DNA of 64,000 bases from Thermodesulfovibrio yellowstonii DSM 11347 (GCF_000020985.1 NC_011296.1:62001-126000); one strand, 5' to 3'; shown: positions 47,989 through 62,439, numbered from the stretch's first letter. The notes: generated by a model from the letters alone, not told the origin. Numbers and translations are program-made.

Positions 47989-49718
47989 TACCAGTTAAAT
48001 AGTTGGTCAAGCTCTTCATCTTTTACCTGAAATACTGTATTGTGTGGTGGAAGAGGCTCTTTATAGAAAAATCTTGGAAGTCTGTCATGCTCTTTTGTAA
48101 ATCCTGCACGAAGATTGAAATCTCTTTCAAATTTGAGAACCTTTTTCCCGTATTCAACTACATCTTTATCAGTCATATTCCAACCATAAAAGGCATTGAG
48201 CATATCAAGCAAAGCCTGATTAGTTTCTGGCTGGTCAAGTAGTGCAAAAGCTATAAAAAGACACATGCCTGTTGAATCTACAAAAGCTGTTGCAATCTGA
48301 AGATTACGTGAGAGCTCAACTTGTCCTTCAGGCTTAAGAGGATCAACAAATCCACCTGTTTTTAAAACATTAAGCGCAATTGAATATCCTGCAGTGTGAT
48401 CTGCGCCCATAGGGCTTGTTGCATATGTGACTCCGATTCCCTGAACTGCTCTTGGATCATAAGCTGGAAGTGCTTGCCCTTTCACAACAGGCACTCTTTC
48501 AACTCCGAAAGCTTTGCCAGTGAATGCTGCTCCATTTCCTATAATTCTTCCAAGATGTGTTCCTTTACCCACCTCATGTAGGAGATTTATTGCAGCATCA
48601 GCATCTCCCCACTTAAGCAATCCAGCTTCCATTGCAACTGCAATTGTTGCGCCCATCTCAATGGTGTCAACTCCATAGTTGTCACATAGAAAATCCATCA
48701 TAGCTATTTTATCTATGTCATCAACCCCGCAGTTTCCACCCAATGCCCATACTGTTTCGTATTCAGGTTGTTTAGTGAGATAATGTCCATCTTTGTCATG
48801 ATAAATTCCTGAACAACGTATAACACATCCCCTGTGGCATCCATGTGTAGGGTTTCCACCTCTTTGTTTTTCAAGCTCTGCTTCCACTTCACCACTGATT
48901 TTTCTTGCTCCAGCAAAACGTCCTTCTTTGAAGTTATAGGTAGGATATGCTCCAACTTCATTTATTATGTTTGTTAATACATTTGTTCCATAAGCAGGAA
49001 GTCCTTGTCCTGTTACAGGATGTTTCTGAAGTCCTGCAACAAATTTTTTATTTGCTTCTTTAAATGCTTCTACATTTTTTGGCTGTCTTGGTGTTGTTTC
49101 AGTATCATCAAGAACAATAACTTTTACTCCTTTTGAACCCATCACCGCACCAACCCCGCCTCTTCCTGCATGTCTTGTTGGTCTAAGTTCCATATCAGTC
49201 AATGCAACAGATGCACCTGACATTTTCATTTCACCTGCAGGACCAATACTTACACAGGCAATTTTTTCTCCGAACTCTTTTTTCATTTTTTCAATAAGAT
49301 CATAGTTTGGAAGCATTTTAAGAGAATTGTCTTTTTCAACCTTAACACCATTTTTGTTAATATAAATTTTATATGTATCATCTCCCTTAGGCTTTCCTTC
49401 AAGGACAATTGCTGCAATTCCGAGTCTTCCAAGAACCTGTCCTGCCTGTCCTCCTGAATTTGCTTCTTTAATCCCTCCTGTAAGAGGACTTTTGCATCCT
49501 ACAGAAGTTCTTCCAGACATTGCTGCAGCGCTTCCACCAAGAAGTCCGCAGGCTATTACAAGTTTATTGTCAGCACTCAATGGATGACAAAGGGGGTCAA
49601 CTTCTTTTGATATTATTGCTGAAGTAAGTGCTCTTCCACCAAGTCCTTCATATTGACCTAAATCCTCAAATTTTACTTCAGGTGCATCTTCACTCATGTT
49701 AATTCTTAAAATTTTCAT
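47988..49718 (-). CDS. Aldehyde ferredoxin oxidoreductase family, tungsten-type
   Basis: A 576-residue AOR-family protein. The N-terminal pterin-binding domain has RTSVGCKSPLTGGIKEAN and the block GRGGVGAVMGSKGVK. An Fe-S cysteine set CHRGCVIRC is near residues 295-303, with a later Cys in DSTGMCLF. AOR enzymes oxidise aldehydes to acids with ferredoxin using a tungsten bis-pterin cofactor; the actual substrate is unknown. AGGAGGTG precedes the start. It is flanked by a radical SAM protein and a MoaD-like protein on the same strand. Confidence 0.93.
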   Translation of the reverse strand: MKILRINMSEDAPEVKFEDLGQYEGLGGRALTSAIISKEVDPLCHPLSADNKLVIACGLLGGSAAAMSGRTSVGCKSPLTGGIKEANSGGQAGQVLGRLGIAAIVLEGKPKGDDTYKIYINKNGVKVEKDNSLKMLPNYDLIEKMKKEFGEKIACVSIGPAGEMKMSGASVALTDMELRPTRHAGRGGVGAVMGSKGVKVIVLDDTETTPRQPKNVEAFKEANKKFVAGLQKHPVTGQGLPAYGTNVLTNIINEVGAYPTYNFKEGRFAGARKISGEVEAELEKQRGGNPTHGCHRGCVIRCSGIYHDKDGHYLTKQPEYETVWALGGNCGVDDIDKIAMMDFLCDNYGVDTIEMGATIAVAMEAGLLKWGDADAAINLLHEVGKGTHLGRIIGNGAAFTGKAFGVERVPVVKGQALPAYDPRAVQGIGVTYATSPMGADHTAGYSIALNVLKTGGFVDPLKPEGQVELSRNLQIATAFVDSTGMCLFIAFALLDQPETNQALLDMLNAFYGWNMTDKDVVEYGKKVLKFERDFNLRAGFTKEHDRLPRFFYKEPLPPHNTVFQVKDEELDQLFNW

Positions 49719-49758
49719 AAAGCACCTCCTTTGATTGGACTAATAATTATTTAGTCAA

Positions 49759-53443
<3,685 letters not shown>

Positions 53444-53478
53444 TATATTGCCTCCTTTGTTTTATGTCTGAATACAGC

Positions 53479-54501
53479 CTAAGCTGTCATTTTTATAAGT
53501 TCTTCTGCAATCTGGACAGCATTCAATGCTGCACCTTTACGAAGATTGTCTGAAACAACCCACATATTTATTCCATTTTCAATGGATTCATCTTCACGGA
53601 TTCTACCTACAAAAACTTCATCTTTACCCGAAGCATAAATTGGAAGCGGATATTCATTCTTTTCAGGATTATCTATAACCACAATCCCTGGCGATTTGCT
53701 TAATAATTCTCTTACTTCCTGTGCAGTAATTTTCTTTTCAGTCTCAATATTCACACTTTCAGAATGGCCTCTGAATACAGGCACTCTTACTGTAGTGGCA
53801 GTTACTCTTATTGAAGGGTCACCCATTATCTTTTTTGTTTCATTTACCATTTTCATCTCTTCTTTTGTATAGCCGTTTTCAAGAAATTTGTCTATATGTG
53901 GTAAGACATTAAAAGCAATCTGATGGGGATAAACTTTTATCTCAATATCTTTGAAATTAAGTAAAGCCACTGTTTGCTGGAGAAGCTCATCCATTGCTTT
54001 TTTACCTGTTCCTGAGACTGCCTGAAAGGTTGTAACAACCACTCTTTTTATTTTTGCCACATCATGAATTGGCTTAAGCGCCACTACCATCTGAATAGTA
54101 GAACAGTTAGGATTGGCAATAATTCCCTTATGCCATTTTAGGTCATGAGGATTAACCTCAGGGACTACAAGGGGAACTTCTGGATCCATTCTCCACTGAC
54201 TTGAGTTATCAACAACAACGCAACCAGACTTTGCTGCCACAGGCGCCCATATCTTAGACCTTTCTGCACCAGCGGAAAAAAGTGCTATATCTATGCCATT
54301 AAAACAGTCTTCTTTGAGGGTTTCAACTGGAATGTCTTGCCCTTTAAATTTTAGCAGTACGCCTTCGCTTCTTTCTGAAGCAAAAAGCCTGAGTGTTTCC
54401 ACAGGAAAATCCCTTTCTTCTAAGACAGCAATCATTTCATTTCCCACTGCTCCTGTTGCACCAACTACAGCTACAACATATTTTTCTTTCTTTTTAAGCA
54501 T
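53479..54501 (-). CDS. asd: Aspartate-semialdehyde dehydrogenase
   Basis: A 340-residue NADP-dependent enzyme. GATGAVGNEM binds NADP; the catalytic Cys is in NPNCSTIQ (about residue 133), with the catalytic His in RVPVFRGHSESV. It commits aspartate to lysine, threonine and methionine, linking it to metK. It lies 2 bp after leuB. Confidence 0.95.
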   Translation of the reverse strand: MLKKKEKYVVAVVGATGAVGNEMIAVLEERDFPVETLRLFASERSEGVLLKFKGQDIPVETLKEDCFNGIDIALFSAGAERSKIWAPVAAKSGCVVVDNSSQWRMDPEVPLVVPEVNPHDLKWHKGIIANPNCSTIQMVVALKPIHDVAKIKRVVVTTFQAVSGTGKKAMDELLQQTVALLNFKDIEIKVYPHQIAFNVLPHIDKFLENGYTKEEMKMVNETKKIMGDPSIRVTATTVRVPVFRGHSESVNIETEKKITAQEVRELLSKSPGIVVIDNPEKNEYPLPIYASGKDEVFVGRIREDESIENGINMWVVSDNLRKGAALNAVQIAEELIKMTA

Positions 54502-54503
54502 CT

Positions 54504-55622
54504 TTATCCCTCCAGAGGTAAATCTGTCACATATTTTGCTACCAAATCACCTACTTCTGTAGTTGTATATCCCATTTTTCCTGCAGCAAGGCTTTTTAGA
54601 TGTTTTCCTGTTACTTCTATTACAGCTCTTTCAATAAGTTTACCAGCTGTTTCCTCTCCGAGATTTTCAAGCATCATTCCGGCTGCACATATTGCTGCGA
54701 GGGGATTTATGACATTTTTACCTGTGTATTTTGGAGCAGAGCCTCCAATTGGTTCAAACATTGATACCCCTTGAGGATTTATATTTCCACCGGCAGCTAT
54801 TCCCATTCCACCCTGAATCATTGCACCCAAGTCAGTAATTATATCTCCAAACATGTTATCTGTTACAATAACATCAAACCATTCAGGATTTTTTACAAAC
54901 CACATTGTAGTTGCATCCACATGGGCATAATCAGTTGTAATATCAGGATAATCTTTTGCAACCTCGTAAAATGTTCTTTCCCAAAGGTCAAAGGCAAAGG
55001 TGAGAACATTTGTTTTTCCACATAAAGTAAGTTTTTTTCTTTTATTTCGTTTTTTGCAGTATTCAAAGGCGTATCTAATGCATCTTTCAACACCTTTACG
55101 GGTGTTAATTGAAACCTGTATTGCCACTTCATCAGGAGTTCCTTTTTTAAGAAATCCTCCTGAGCCTGTATATAAGCCTTCTGTGTTTTCCCTTACAACA
55201 ACAAAGTCTATGTCTTCAGGACCTTTATTTTTAAGGGGACAGTCAACTCCAGGATAAAGCTTCACTGGGCGAAGATTAACATACTGGTCAAGTTCAAAAC
55301 GAAGTCTAAGAAGTATGCCTTTTTCAAGTATTCCAGGTTTTACATCAGGGTGTCCAATAGCACCAAGATATATAGCATCAAACTTTTTAAGTTCTTCAAT
55401 TGCACTGTCTGGAAGAGTTTCTCCTGTGCGAAGATATCTTTCTCCTCCAAAGTCAAAATAGGTGTAATCAAGTTTAAAGCCTATTCTGTTGCTTACTGCA
55501 TTTAGAACTTTAACTCCCTCGCGGATAACCTCAGGACCTGTGCCATCTCCTGGAATTACAGCGATTTTGTAAGTTTTGCTCTGTGAACTGGCTTTTTTTG
55601 TTTTGCAAACTCTTTTATTCAT
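54504..55622 (-). CDS. leuB: 3-isopropylmalate dehydrogenase
   Basis: A 372-residue beta-decarboxylating dehydrogenase. [27 protein letters not shown], the metal-binding [14 protein letters not shown] and [14 protein letters not shown] are present. Pairing with leuD favours leucine synthesis, although family members acting on isocitrate or homoisocitrate look similar. Start ATG 55622 overlaps the leuD stop (ATGA) and has GGAGG seven bases before it; an ATG 36 bases upstream lies within leuD and is rejected. Confidence 0.9.
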   Translation of the reverse strand: MNKRVCKTKKASSQSKTYKIAVIPGDGTGPEVIREGVKVLNAVSNRIGFKLDYTYFDFGGERYLRTGETLPDSAIEELKKFDAIYLGAIGHPDVKPGILEKGILLRLRFELDQYVNLRPVKLYPGVDCPLKNKGPEDIDFVVVRENTEGLYTGSGGFLKKGTPDEVAIQVSINTRKGVERCIRYAFEYCKKRNKRKKLTLCGKTNVLTFAFDLWERTFYEVAKDYPDITTDYAHVDATTMWFVKNPEWFDVIVTDNMFGDIITDLGAMIQGGMGIAAGGNINPQGVSMFEPIGGSAPKYTGKNVINPLAAICAAGMMLENLGEETAGKLIERAVIEVTGKHLKSLAAGKMGYTTTEVGDLVAKYVTDLPLEG

Positions 55623-56125
55623 TTTATGTCCTCCATGCTTAATCTCTTTTTTGTCCATTCAACAAGCCCGCCTGCTTTTATCAGTTCTTGCATAAAGGGT
55701 GGAATCGGCTTTGTGTTGTATTTTTTACCTTTAGTCAGGTTTATAATCTGCCCTGAGTTCATGTCTATTTCTACTTCATCACCCTCATTGGTTTCATCAA
55801 TTAGTTCTGGAACTTCAAAAATCGGTAACCCTATGTTGAAAGCATTTCGGAAGAATATTCTTGCATAGCTTTTTGCTATAACTGCCCGTATTCCAGACGC
55901 TTTAATTGCAATTGGTGCATGTTCTCTGGATGAACCACATCCAAAGTTTCTTCCTGCAATTATTATATCTCCAGGTTTTACTTTTGAAGGGAAACTGCTA
56001 TCTGCATCTTCCATAACATGCTTTGCGAGTTCCTTGGGGTCAGAAGTATTGAGATATCTGGCAGGAATTATAGCATCTGTGTCAATATTGTCACCAAATT
56101 TCCAAACTTTTCCCTTGATTTTCAT
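55619..56125 (-). CDS. leuD: 3-isopropylmalate dehydratase small subunit
   Basis: A 168-residue aconitase-family small subunit with GDNIDTDAIIPARYL and GRNFGCGSSREHAP. It needs the large subunit LeuC, which is not adjacent. ATG 56125 is preceded by AAGGAGAAG; a TTG immediately before it is ignored. First gene of the leuD-leuB-asd-metK-ahcY run. Confidence 0.94.
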   Translation of the reverse strand: MKIKGKVWKFGDNIDTDAIIPARYLNTSDPKELAKHVMEDADSSFPSKVKPGDIIIAGRNFGCGSSREHAPIAIKASGIRAVIAKSYARIFFRNAFNIGLPIFEVPELIDETNEGDEVEIDMNSGQIINLTKGKKYNTKPIPPFMQELIKAGGLVEWTKKRLSMEDIK

Positions 56126-56154
56126 CAAACTTCTCCTTATTAAAATAATTTATA

Positions 56155-56184
56155 ATTTTACTGCATAAATGGAAAGGTAATCAA
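56155..56184 (-). promoter_or_regulatory. Candidate promoter of the leuD operon
   Basis: On the minus strand TTGATT (56184-56179) and TAAAAT (56160-56155) are 18 bp apart, about 30 bases before leuD. No leader peptide or T-box was recognised in the interval. Confidence 0.4.
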
Positions 56185-56314
56185 CTACTATTTTTTCTGA
56201 AATTGGCAATAGGGCTATGTTCAGAAGTTTTTGCTTTAAGAAAAGAAAGAAATTTTTTGCTTACTAAGGTAGATTTAGAATTACAATTGTATTTTTATCT
56301 TTAAAATTCATCTC

Positions 56315-56356
56315 TTGACATTGTTTTTTTTTATGGTGTATGTTAGTAGTTACTAC
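56315..56356 (+). promoter_or_regulatory. Promoter and possible TetR operator of the export operon
   Basis: TTGACA (56315-56320) is followed after 18 bp by TATGTT (56339-56344). Overlapping the expected start is the inverted repeat GTAG-TTA-CTAC (56346-56356). Its position would suit autorepression by the TetR protein encoded just after it. The transcript leader would be only about 7 nt. Confidence 0.5.
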
Positions 56357-56357
56357 C

Positions 56358-56936
56358 ATGACTGATACGAAAGAAAAAATCCTTAAATCAGCACTCAAGC
56401 TTTTTTCACAAAAAGGCTATCTGGGCACAACTACAAAAGAGATAGCAAAGGAAGCACAGGTAGCTGAGGTAACTCTTTTCAGATATTTTACTTCAAAGGA
56501 AAATCTTTTCATTGATGTTCTTAAAAGTCAATCATTTTTGCCAACTCTTAAAGATCTCATCCCGAAATTAAAAAAAAAGGATTATAAAGACTCTCTAAAA
56601 ACTATCGCTAAATACTATTTTGATTTGCTGAAAAAAAAGAGGGATTTAATATGTATAATGCATACAGAAATTTTTCAATATCCTGCTGAGATAAGAGCAA
56701 TCCACAGTAAAATGATTCATGAAGTTTATCTTGTTTTTGCTTCATATCTTGAAGAACTTAAAAAAGATGGGGTCTTAAAAAAAGATTTAGATTCTAATTA
56801 CGCTTCTTTAGCATATTTTGGAATGCTTTTTAATCTCTTCATAAAGAAAGAACTCCTCAGAAGAAAGATAGATTTCAAGAAAGCTTTACAGACTTATATT
56901 GAGATATTTTATGAGGGAACCAGGAGGATTGAATGA
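56358..56936 (+). CDS. TetR-family transcriptional regulator
   Basis: A 192-residue regulator with a TetR helix-turn-helix at about 5-50 (SALKLFSQKGYLGTTTKEIAKEA, EVTLFRYFTSKENLF) and a helical ligand domain. It should control the following export genes and itself. I use ATG 56358 since the earlier ATG at 56340 falls inside the -10 region. No ribosome site is seen, so the mRNA may be near leaderless. It overlaps the next gene by 4 bp. Confidence 0.9.
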   Translation: MTDTKEKILKSALKLFSQKGYLGTTTKEIAKEAQVAEVTLFRYFTSKENLFIDVLKSQSFLPTLKDLIPKLKKKDYKDSLKTIAKYYFDLLKKKRDLICIMHTEIFQYPAEIRAIHSKMIHEVYLVFASYLEELKKDGVLKKDLDSNYASLAYFGMLFNLFIKKELLRRKIDFKKALQTYIEIFYEGTRRIE

Positions 56937-58249
56937 AAATTAAGATATTATTTGTTTTATTGCTTTTTATTTTTACTGAGCAAGCAATTGCCCAGGAAAA
57001 TTTAACAATTTCAGATGTTTTTTCGCTTGCTTTAAAAAAGGCTGAGAAAGTTAGAATTGCTGAGGAAAATATAGTAATATCAAAAGAAGGTCAATATAAA
57101 GCATTGGCAGGACTTCTTCCAACTATCACTGCCTCTGGTAAATATACTGACTACACCAAAGAAAAACTTGTAAATACATCTATTGTTCAGCCTGACAGAA
57201 GTATGCTCTGGGGACTGACCATTGAGGAAAAACTTTCTCTTGGTGGTAGAGAATTTACAAACTATGCAATATCAAGGGATACTCTTACAAAAACAGAGTT
57301 TGATGTTGCCTCATTTAAAGAGCAATATTTGATAAGAGTTGCTCAAGACCTTTATGGTTATCTAAAAGCAAAAAGAGCTGTAGAGATCGCTGAAAGTAAT
57401 GTTCAAAGATTAAAGAAACATAGAGATGCAGCAAAAATAAGGCTTAAAGTCGGAGAGGTCACAAAAACAGACCTTTTAAGGGCAGAAGCTGAGCTAAGTG
57501 GTGCAGAAGCTGATTTAATATCTGCAAAAAATTCTTTGAAAGTTGCGAAGGTTATTTTAGCAAGAGATGCAGGAATTGAGGGAGATTTTGAAATATTAGA
57601 AACAAAATTAAATGATCCCTATTTTAGCCTTACTGTTGACCATGTTAAGGCTCTTGCAAAGGAACTAAGACCAGAGATTAAGGTTGCTCTGCTTTCAAAA
57701 GAAATAGCGAGGAAAAATGTAAACTACGCAATTGGTTCTTATTTCCCTACTCTGACCATGTCAGCAAACTATCAGAAGCTTGATCAAAATCCTTCAAACC
57801 AGTTAACAAATAAAGAATCAACATATGCTATTGCATCAATTAACTTTCCGATTTTTGAAGGTGGACTAAGAAGGGCAGAAGTCGGTGAAGCCAAAGCAAA
57901 GCTCAGACAAGCTGAACTTCAATATGAGGATACAGTTAAAGAAGTATTTATTGATGTAGAATCTGCGTATCATAACTATATAACTTTCAGAGACACAATC
58001 AAATCTCTTGAAGATGAAGTAGCCTATGCAAGAGATAATTTTAATTCTGTAATGAAACAGTATCAATACGGACTTGCTAACAGTATTGATGTTACAGATG
58101 CCAATACATTTCTTGTAACTGCTGAAAGGAAGCTTATGGAAGCTCAATACAACTATCAACTTGCAATACTCAGACTCAGGCAGGCAACAGGGACATTGCT
58201 TAAGGCATTTACAGGCAATGAAATTGTTGCTCAAGGAGCGAACAGGTGA
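56933..58249 (+). CDS. TolC-family outer membrane efflux protein (first copy)
   Basis: A 438-residue protein with a signal peptide (cleavage near AIAQ, residue ~21) and two OEP repeats with long helical hairpins. It should form an outer membrane channel. It overlaps both neighbours (TetR gene by 4 bp, adaptor by 4 bp). A second TolC-like gene lies two genes on. Confidence 0.9.
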   Translation: MKIKILFVLLLFIFTEQAIAQENLTISDVFSLALKKAEKVRIAEENIVISKEGQYKALAGLLPTITASGKYTDYTKEKLVNTSIVQPDRSMLWGLTIEEKLSLGGREFTNYAISRDTLTKTEFDVASFKEQYLIRVAQDLYGYLKAKRAVEIAESNVQRLKKHRDAAKIRLKVGEVTKTDLLRAEAELSGAEADLISAKNSLKVAKVILARDAGIEGDFEILETKLNDPYFSLTVDHVKALAKELRPEIKVALLSKEIARKNVNYAIGSYFPTLTMSANYQKLDQNPSNQLTNKESTYAIASINFPIFEGGLRRAEVGEAKAKLRQAELQYEDTVKEVFIDVESAYHNYITFRDTIKSLEDEVAYARDNFNSVMKQYQYGLANSIDVTDANTFLVTAERKLMEAQYNYQLAILRLRQATGTLLKAFTGNEIVAQGANR

Positions 58250-59340
58250 GTCTTAAAAGCATAGGTGAAAGATTTAAAAACTCAAAGAAAATTAAGATTG
58301 CCATATTAATTGTTGTCGCAGTAGGAGCTTTAATCTTTATGTCTAAGGAGATTTATTATTACATTGTTTATGAAAGAACAGATGATGCTTACATTGAAGG
58401 AACAATAGTTCCTATATCTCCGCAAGTTTCAGGAAAAGTATCTAAAGTTTATGTTGATTATAACCAGAGAGTAAAAAAGGGTGAACCGCTTGTTGAGATA
58501 GAAACAGATGATTATCTTGCAGATGTAAAAGCAAAGAGAGAAAATGTAAATACATTGTATAATCAGCTTCAAGAAATATCATCATCATTAAATGAAGCAA
58601 TGGCAAAGCTTAAAACCGCAGAAGCTAATCTTCAAGCTGCTCATGCTCAGAGAGTGCTTGCTGAAAAAGAGTATCAAAGGATAAAAGGGCTTTATGAAGA
58701 AGACCTTGTTTCAAAAAGCAGATTTGACTCTGCAGAAGCATCTCTTAAGGTAGCAATAGCCCAAGAAAGAGCTGCAGAAAGCCAAATAAAAGAAGTTAAA
58801 TCAACGATAAATACCTTTACAGTGAAACTCAAAACTCAGCAACATCTGATAGGAAAAGCACAGGAAGAACTCAAGATTTCTGAGATAAATTTAAAAAGAA
58901 CTTTGATTTTTTCTCCAAGAGATGGAAGAATTGCCAAAAAATCAGTTGAGGTTGGACAGTATGTTCGCCCTGGGCAGCTTATTATGGCTGTTGTGGATGA
59001 ACAGGATATATGGGTAGGTGCTAATTTTAAGGAAACTCAGATAGAAAAAATGCGAGTTGGACAACCTGTCAGAATTAAGGTTGATGCCTATCCCGGCAAA
59101 ATTTTCAAAGGTCATGTTGCAAGTTTTCAACCAGGGACAGGTGCTGTTTTCAGTCTCTTCCCGCCTGAAAATGCAACAGGAAATTTTGTTAAAGTTGTTC
59201 AGCGTATTCCTGTAAGAATAATAGTTGATTCTCCCTTTGAGCCTGATTATCCTCTCTGGCCAGGGATGTCTGTCATCCCCTATGTTGATGTAACAGTAAA
59301 TACAGGAGCAAAGTTAAAGGATGTTATAGGCAAACAATGA
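58246..59340 (+). CDS. HlyD/EmrA-type membrane fusion protein
   Basis: A 364-residue periplasmic adaptor with one N-terminal helix (about 18-40), a lipoyl-like half motif (VPISPQVSGKVSKVYVDYNQRVKKG), a coiled-coil hairpin (about 95-200) and a beta-barrel domain (VGANFKETQIEKM). The type usually pairs with an EmrB major facilitator pump, which is absent here. It starts with GTG in a 4-bp overlap. Confidence 0.9.
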   Translation: MSLKSIGERFKNSKKIKIAILIVVAVGALIFMSKEIYYYIVYERTDDAYIEGTIVPISPQVSGKVSKVYVDYNQRVKKGEPLVEIETDDYLADVKAKRENVNTLYNQLQEISSSLNEAMAKLKTAEANLQAAHAQRVLAEKEYQRIKGLYEEDLVSKSRFDSAEASLKVAIAQERAAESQIKEVKSTINTFTVKLKTQQHLIGKAQEELKISEINLKRTLIFSPRDGRIAKKSVEVGQYVRPGQLIMAVVDEQDIWVGANFKETQIEKMRVGQPVRIKVDAYPGKIFKGHVASFQPGTGAVFSLFPPENATGNFVKVVQRIPVRIIVDSPFEPDYPLWPGMSVIPYVDVTVNTGAKLKDVIGKQ

Positions 59341-60596
59341 AAAAAAGAATTGCTTTAATTTTCCTGATAATTTTTTCCTTTTTGAATCCTTTATATGCTC
59401 AGGAACTTAAAACATTGTCTCTTCAGGAATGCATTGACATAGCACTGAAGAAAAATCCAGATATCCTTGCTTCAAAGTCTACTGTTGAGAAAAGCTTTTT
59501 CAAAATCGGAGAGGCTCGTTCTGGTTATTTTCCTGAAATAGATTTGTCTTTAGGATATCAGAGAACATACCAGGAAAGTAAAACTGGCGAGGAATACTCA
59601 AAACAGTATTCAGGACAAATCAATCTTACACAGACTCTTTTTGATTTTGGAAAGACATCAAAACAGGTGCAGGTCCAAGAAGAACTTTACAAATCAACAC
59701 AGTGGCAGGATAAAGACACGCTTTTACAAACAATTTACAATGTTAAAGAAGCATATTTCAGTGCTCTGAAAGCAAAGAAGCAAAAAGAAACCGCTCTGGA
59801 GGTTATTAGACAATCTAAGAGACATCTTGACCTTGCAAAAGGATTTTATGAAGTTGGGCTTAAACCAAAAATTGAGGTAACTAAGGCAGAGGTTGAGCTA
59901 AGCAATGCAACCCTCAATTTAATAACTGCTGAAAAACAACTTTCTCAGGCTCTTTTGAATTTAAAAGTGGCAATGGGAGCGGTTGATATGCAAGATTTTG
60001 ATATAAGGCAAGAAGAATATGCTGTAAGAAAACTTGATGAAAAAGAGTTATTAGACATTGCTATTGAAAGAAATCCTCAACTTCAAGCAATAAAATTTAA
60101 TAAACAGGCATCAATCTCTACTGAAGAACTGGTAAAAAAAGAGTATATGCCTAAATTTACAGGTTCAGCAAGCTATGGATATCTTAATGAAGATTTTCCT
60201 CTTGATAAGAAGTGGACACTGTTTTTGCAAATGAGCCTTCCTCTGTTTAGTGGATGGTCTACAACATATAAACTTAAACAGGCAAAGGCAGATACAACAT
60301 ATTATTCTTACAAGGAAGACTCTATTAGGCAACAGATAACATCTCAGATAAAAAATCTTTTTGTCCAGCTTAAAGAAGCTTCTCAAAAAATAGAAACACT
60401 CAAAATAGCTTTAAAACAGGCGAAGGAAAATCTTGACCTTGCAATGGGAAGATATGAAGTCGGAATAGGAAGTTCAATAGAGGTTGTAGATGCTATAGTT
60501 CTTTATGAACAAACAAATACTCAGTATTGGCAGGCAATTTATGACTATAATGTAACTTATGCACAAATACAGAAAACAGTAGGATGGGCAGAATGA
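59337..60596 (+). CDS. TolC-family outer membrane efflux protein (second copy)
   Basis: A 419-residue protein with a signal peptide (cleavage near LYAQ, residue ~22) and two OEP repeats, with only weak likeness to the first copy (QECIDIALKKNPDILA, GKTSKQVQVQEELY). It overlaps the first adaptor by 4 bp and the second by 4 bp. Confidence 0.9.
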   Translation: MKKRIALIFLIIFSFLNPLYAQELKTLSLQECIDIALKKNPDILASKSTVEKSFFKIGEARSGYFPEIDLSLGYQRTYQESKTGEEYSKQYSGQINLTQTLFDFGKTSKQVQVQEELYKSTQWQDKDTLLQTIYNVKEAYFSALKAKKQKETALEVIRQSKRHLDLAKGFYEVGLKPKIEVTKAEVELSNATLNLITAEKQLSQALLNLKVAMGAVDMQDFDIRQEEYAVRKLDEKELLDIAIERNPQLQAIKFNKQASISTEELVKKEYMPKFTGSASYGYLNEDFPLDKKWTLFLQMSLPLFSGWSTTYKLKQAKADTTYYSYKEDSIRQQITSQIKNLFVQLKEASQKIETLKIALKQAKENLDLAMGRYEVGIGSSIEVVDAIVLYEQTNTQYWQAIYDYNVTYAQIQKTVGWAE

Positions 60597-61753
60597 AAAA
60601 TAGGAAAAAAATAGTATTAATTTCAGGAGCACTATTAGTTACTGTTGTGCTACTTTTAATAATTATTTTTTCGGGCTCAAAGAAAATGGAGTTTAAAACT
60701 GTTAAAGTTCAAAGAGGAGATATTATTCAGACAGTTACTGCCACAGGAAATGTAAATCCTGTGACAACAATTCTTGTTGGAACCAGAGTTTCTGGAACAA
60801 TTGTAGCTTTGTATGCGGACTATAACTCTTTGGTTAAAAAGGGACAGCTTATTGCTCAGATTGACCCAACTCCTTTTGAAAATGAACTTAAACAGTCTGA
60901 GGCAGACCTTTACAATGCAAAGTCAAACCTTTTCAAATCTGAAGTTAGTTTAAAAGATGCTGAAAGGACATTGAAAAGAAAACAGGAACTTTTCAACCGA
61001 GACTTTATTGCTCGTAGCGAACTTGATGATGCAGAGACAGCATACAATACTGCTAAGGCTCAATACGAGATAGCTATTGCGCAGTTAAAAAAAGCAGAAG
61101 CAGGACTTAGACAAGCAAAAACAAATCTTGGATACACGAGAATAGTGTCTCCTGTTAATGGTGTTGTTATCGCAAAAAATGTTGAAGTTGGACAGACTGT
61201 AGCAGCGAGTTTTCAAACTCCGACACTGTTTACAATAGCTCCTGACCTTACAAAAATGCAGGTTGACACAAATGTGGATGAAGCAGATATCTCCAAAATC
61301 AAAAATGGAATGGAGGCAACTTTTACAGTTGATGCCTATTCTGATAGGAAGTTTAAAGGAGTTGTGGCTCAGATAAGACTTTCTCCAACAGTTACTCAAA
61401 ATGTAGTAACCTATGATGTTGTAATAGCAGTTGATAACACTCATTTACTTCTCAAACCAGGTATGACTGCAAATGTTACTTTTGTTGCACAGGAAAAGAA
61501 AAATGTTATCAAGATTCCAAATGCTGCTTTGAGATTCAGGATGCCCAATGCTGTACCTTCAAAAGAACAGGGAGTATGGATTTTAAGAGGAGGAAAACCT
61601 GTTAGAGTCAAGGTAAAAACAGGAGTAAGTGATGGTGAATGGATTGAGGTAGTTGAAGGAGATATAAAAGAAGGTGAAGATGTTATTGTTGAGATTCAGA
61701 CTGGCAAAAAAACATCTGGCTCATCTACCAGTCATCCTCCACCAAGATTTTAA
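60593..61753 (+). CDS. MacA-type membrane fusion protein
   Basis: A 386-residue adaptor with an N-terminal helix, a biotinyl-lipoyl segment ([16 protein letters not shown]), a coiled-coil hairpin (about 95-165) and C-terminal beta domains ([22 protein letters not shown]). It should link the following ABC transporter to an outer membrane channel. ATG 60593 lies in an ATGA overlap; ATG 60584 is a possible alternative. Confidence 0.88.
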   Translation: MKNRKKIVLISGALLVTVVLLLIIIFSGSKKMEFKTVKVQRGDIIQTVTATGNVNPVTTILVGTRVSGTIVALYADYNSLVKKGQLIAQIDPTPFENELKQSEADLYNAKSNLFKSEVSLKDAERTLKRKQELFNRDFIARSELDDAETAYNTAKAQYEIAIAQLKKAEAGLRQAKTNLGYTRIVSPVNGVVIAKNVEVGQTVAASFQTPTLFTIAPDLTKMQVDTNVDEADISKIKNGMEATFTVDAYSDRKFKGVVAQIRLSPTVTQNVVTYDVVIAVDNTHLLLKPGMTANVTFVAQEKKNVIKIPNAALRFRMPNAVPSKEQGVWILRGGKPVRVKVKTGVSDGEWIEVVEGDIKEGEDVIVEIQTGKKTSGSSTSHPPPRF

Positions 61754-61755
61754 AA

Positions 61756-62439
61756 ATGTTGATTATAAAACTTGAAAATGTAACAAAAATCTACAAGATT
61801 GGCGAACAGGAATTAGTGGTGCTTAATGGGGTTTCTGTTAGTATTGAAAAGGGAGAATTTGTCTGTATCATGGGTCCTTCAGGTTCAGGAAAATCAACAT
61901 TTATGAATATTGTTGGATGTCTTGATACTCCAACAACAGGAAAATACTATCTTGAAGGCATAGATGTTTCAACAATGGATATAGATGAGCTTGCTGAGAT
62001 AAGAAATAAAAAAATAGGGTTTGTTTTTCAACAATTTAATCTTCTTTCAAGAGCTACTGCTGTTGAGAATGTTGAACTTCCTCTTATTTATGCAGGAATT
62101 CCTTTACGACAGAGAAAAGAAAAAGCTCTTGAGACTCTTTCATGGGTTGGACTTAAAGAGAGAGCAAATCATTATCCAAGACAATTAAGTGGTGGGCAAC
62201 AACAAAAAGTAGCAATTGCCCGTGCTTTGGTTAATGGACCATCAATAATACTTGCTGATGAACCAACTGGAAATCTTGATTCTAAGGCAAGTATGGAAAT
62301 AATGGAAATTTTTAAAAAACTTAATGAACAACAGGGATTAACAACAATTATTGTTACCCATGAACCAGATATAGCAGCTTTTGGTAAAAGACAGATAAGA
62401 TTTCTTGATGGTAAAATTATAAGCGATACAACATCATGA
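61756..62439 (+). CDS. MacB-type ABC transporter ATPase subunit
   Basis: A 227-residue ATPase with Walker [11 protein letters not shown]-loop VFQQFNLL, signature [15 protein letters not shown], Walker [12 protein letters not shown] and His switch VTHEP. It belongs to the MacB/LolD group. It overlaps the permease by 4 bp. Confidence 0.94.
   Translation: MLIIKLENVTKIYKIGEQELVVLNGVSVSIEKGEFVCIMGPSGSGKSTFMNIVGCLDTPTTGKYYLEGIDVSTMDIDELAEIRNKKIGFVFQQFNLLSRATAVENVELPLIYAGIPLRQRKEKALETLSWVGLKERANHYPRQLSGGQQQKVAIARALVNGPSIILADEPTGNLDSKASMEIMEIFKKLNEQQGLTTIIVTHEPDIAAFGKRQIRFLDGKIISDTTS

Noticed and set aside
56126-56314. T-box or leucine leader peptide before leuD
   Set aside because: No T-box sequence or leucine-rich short frame is visible.
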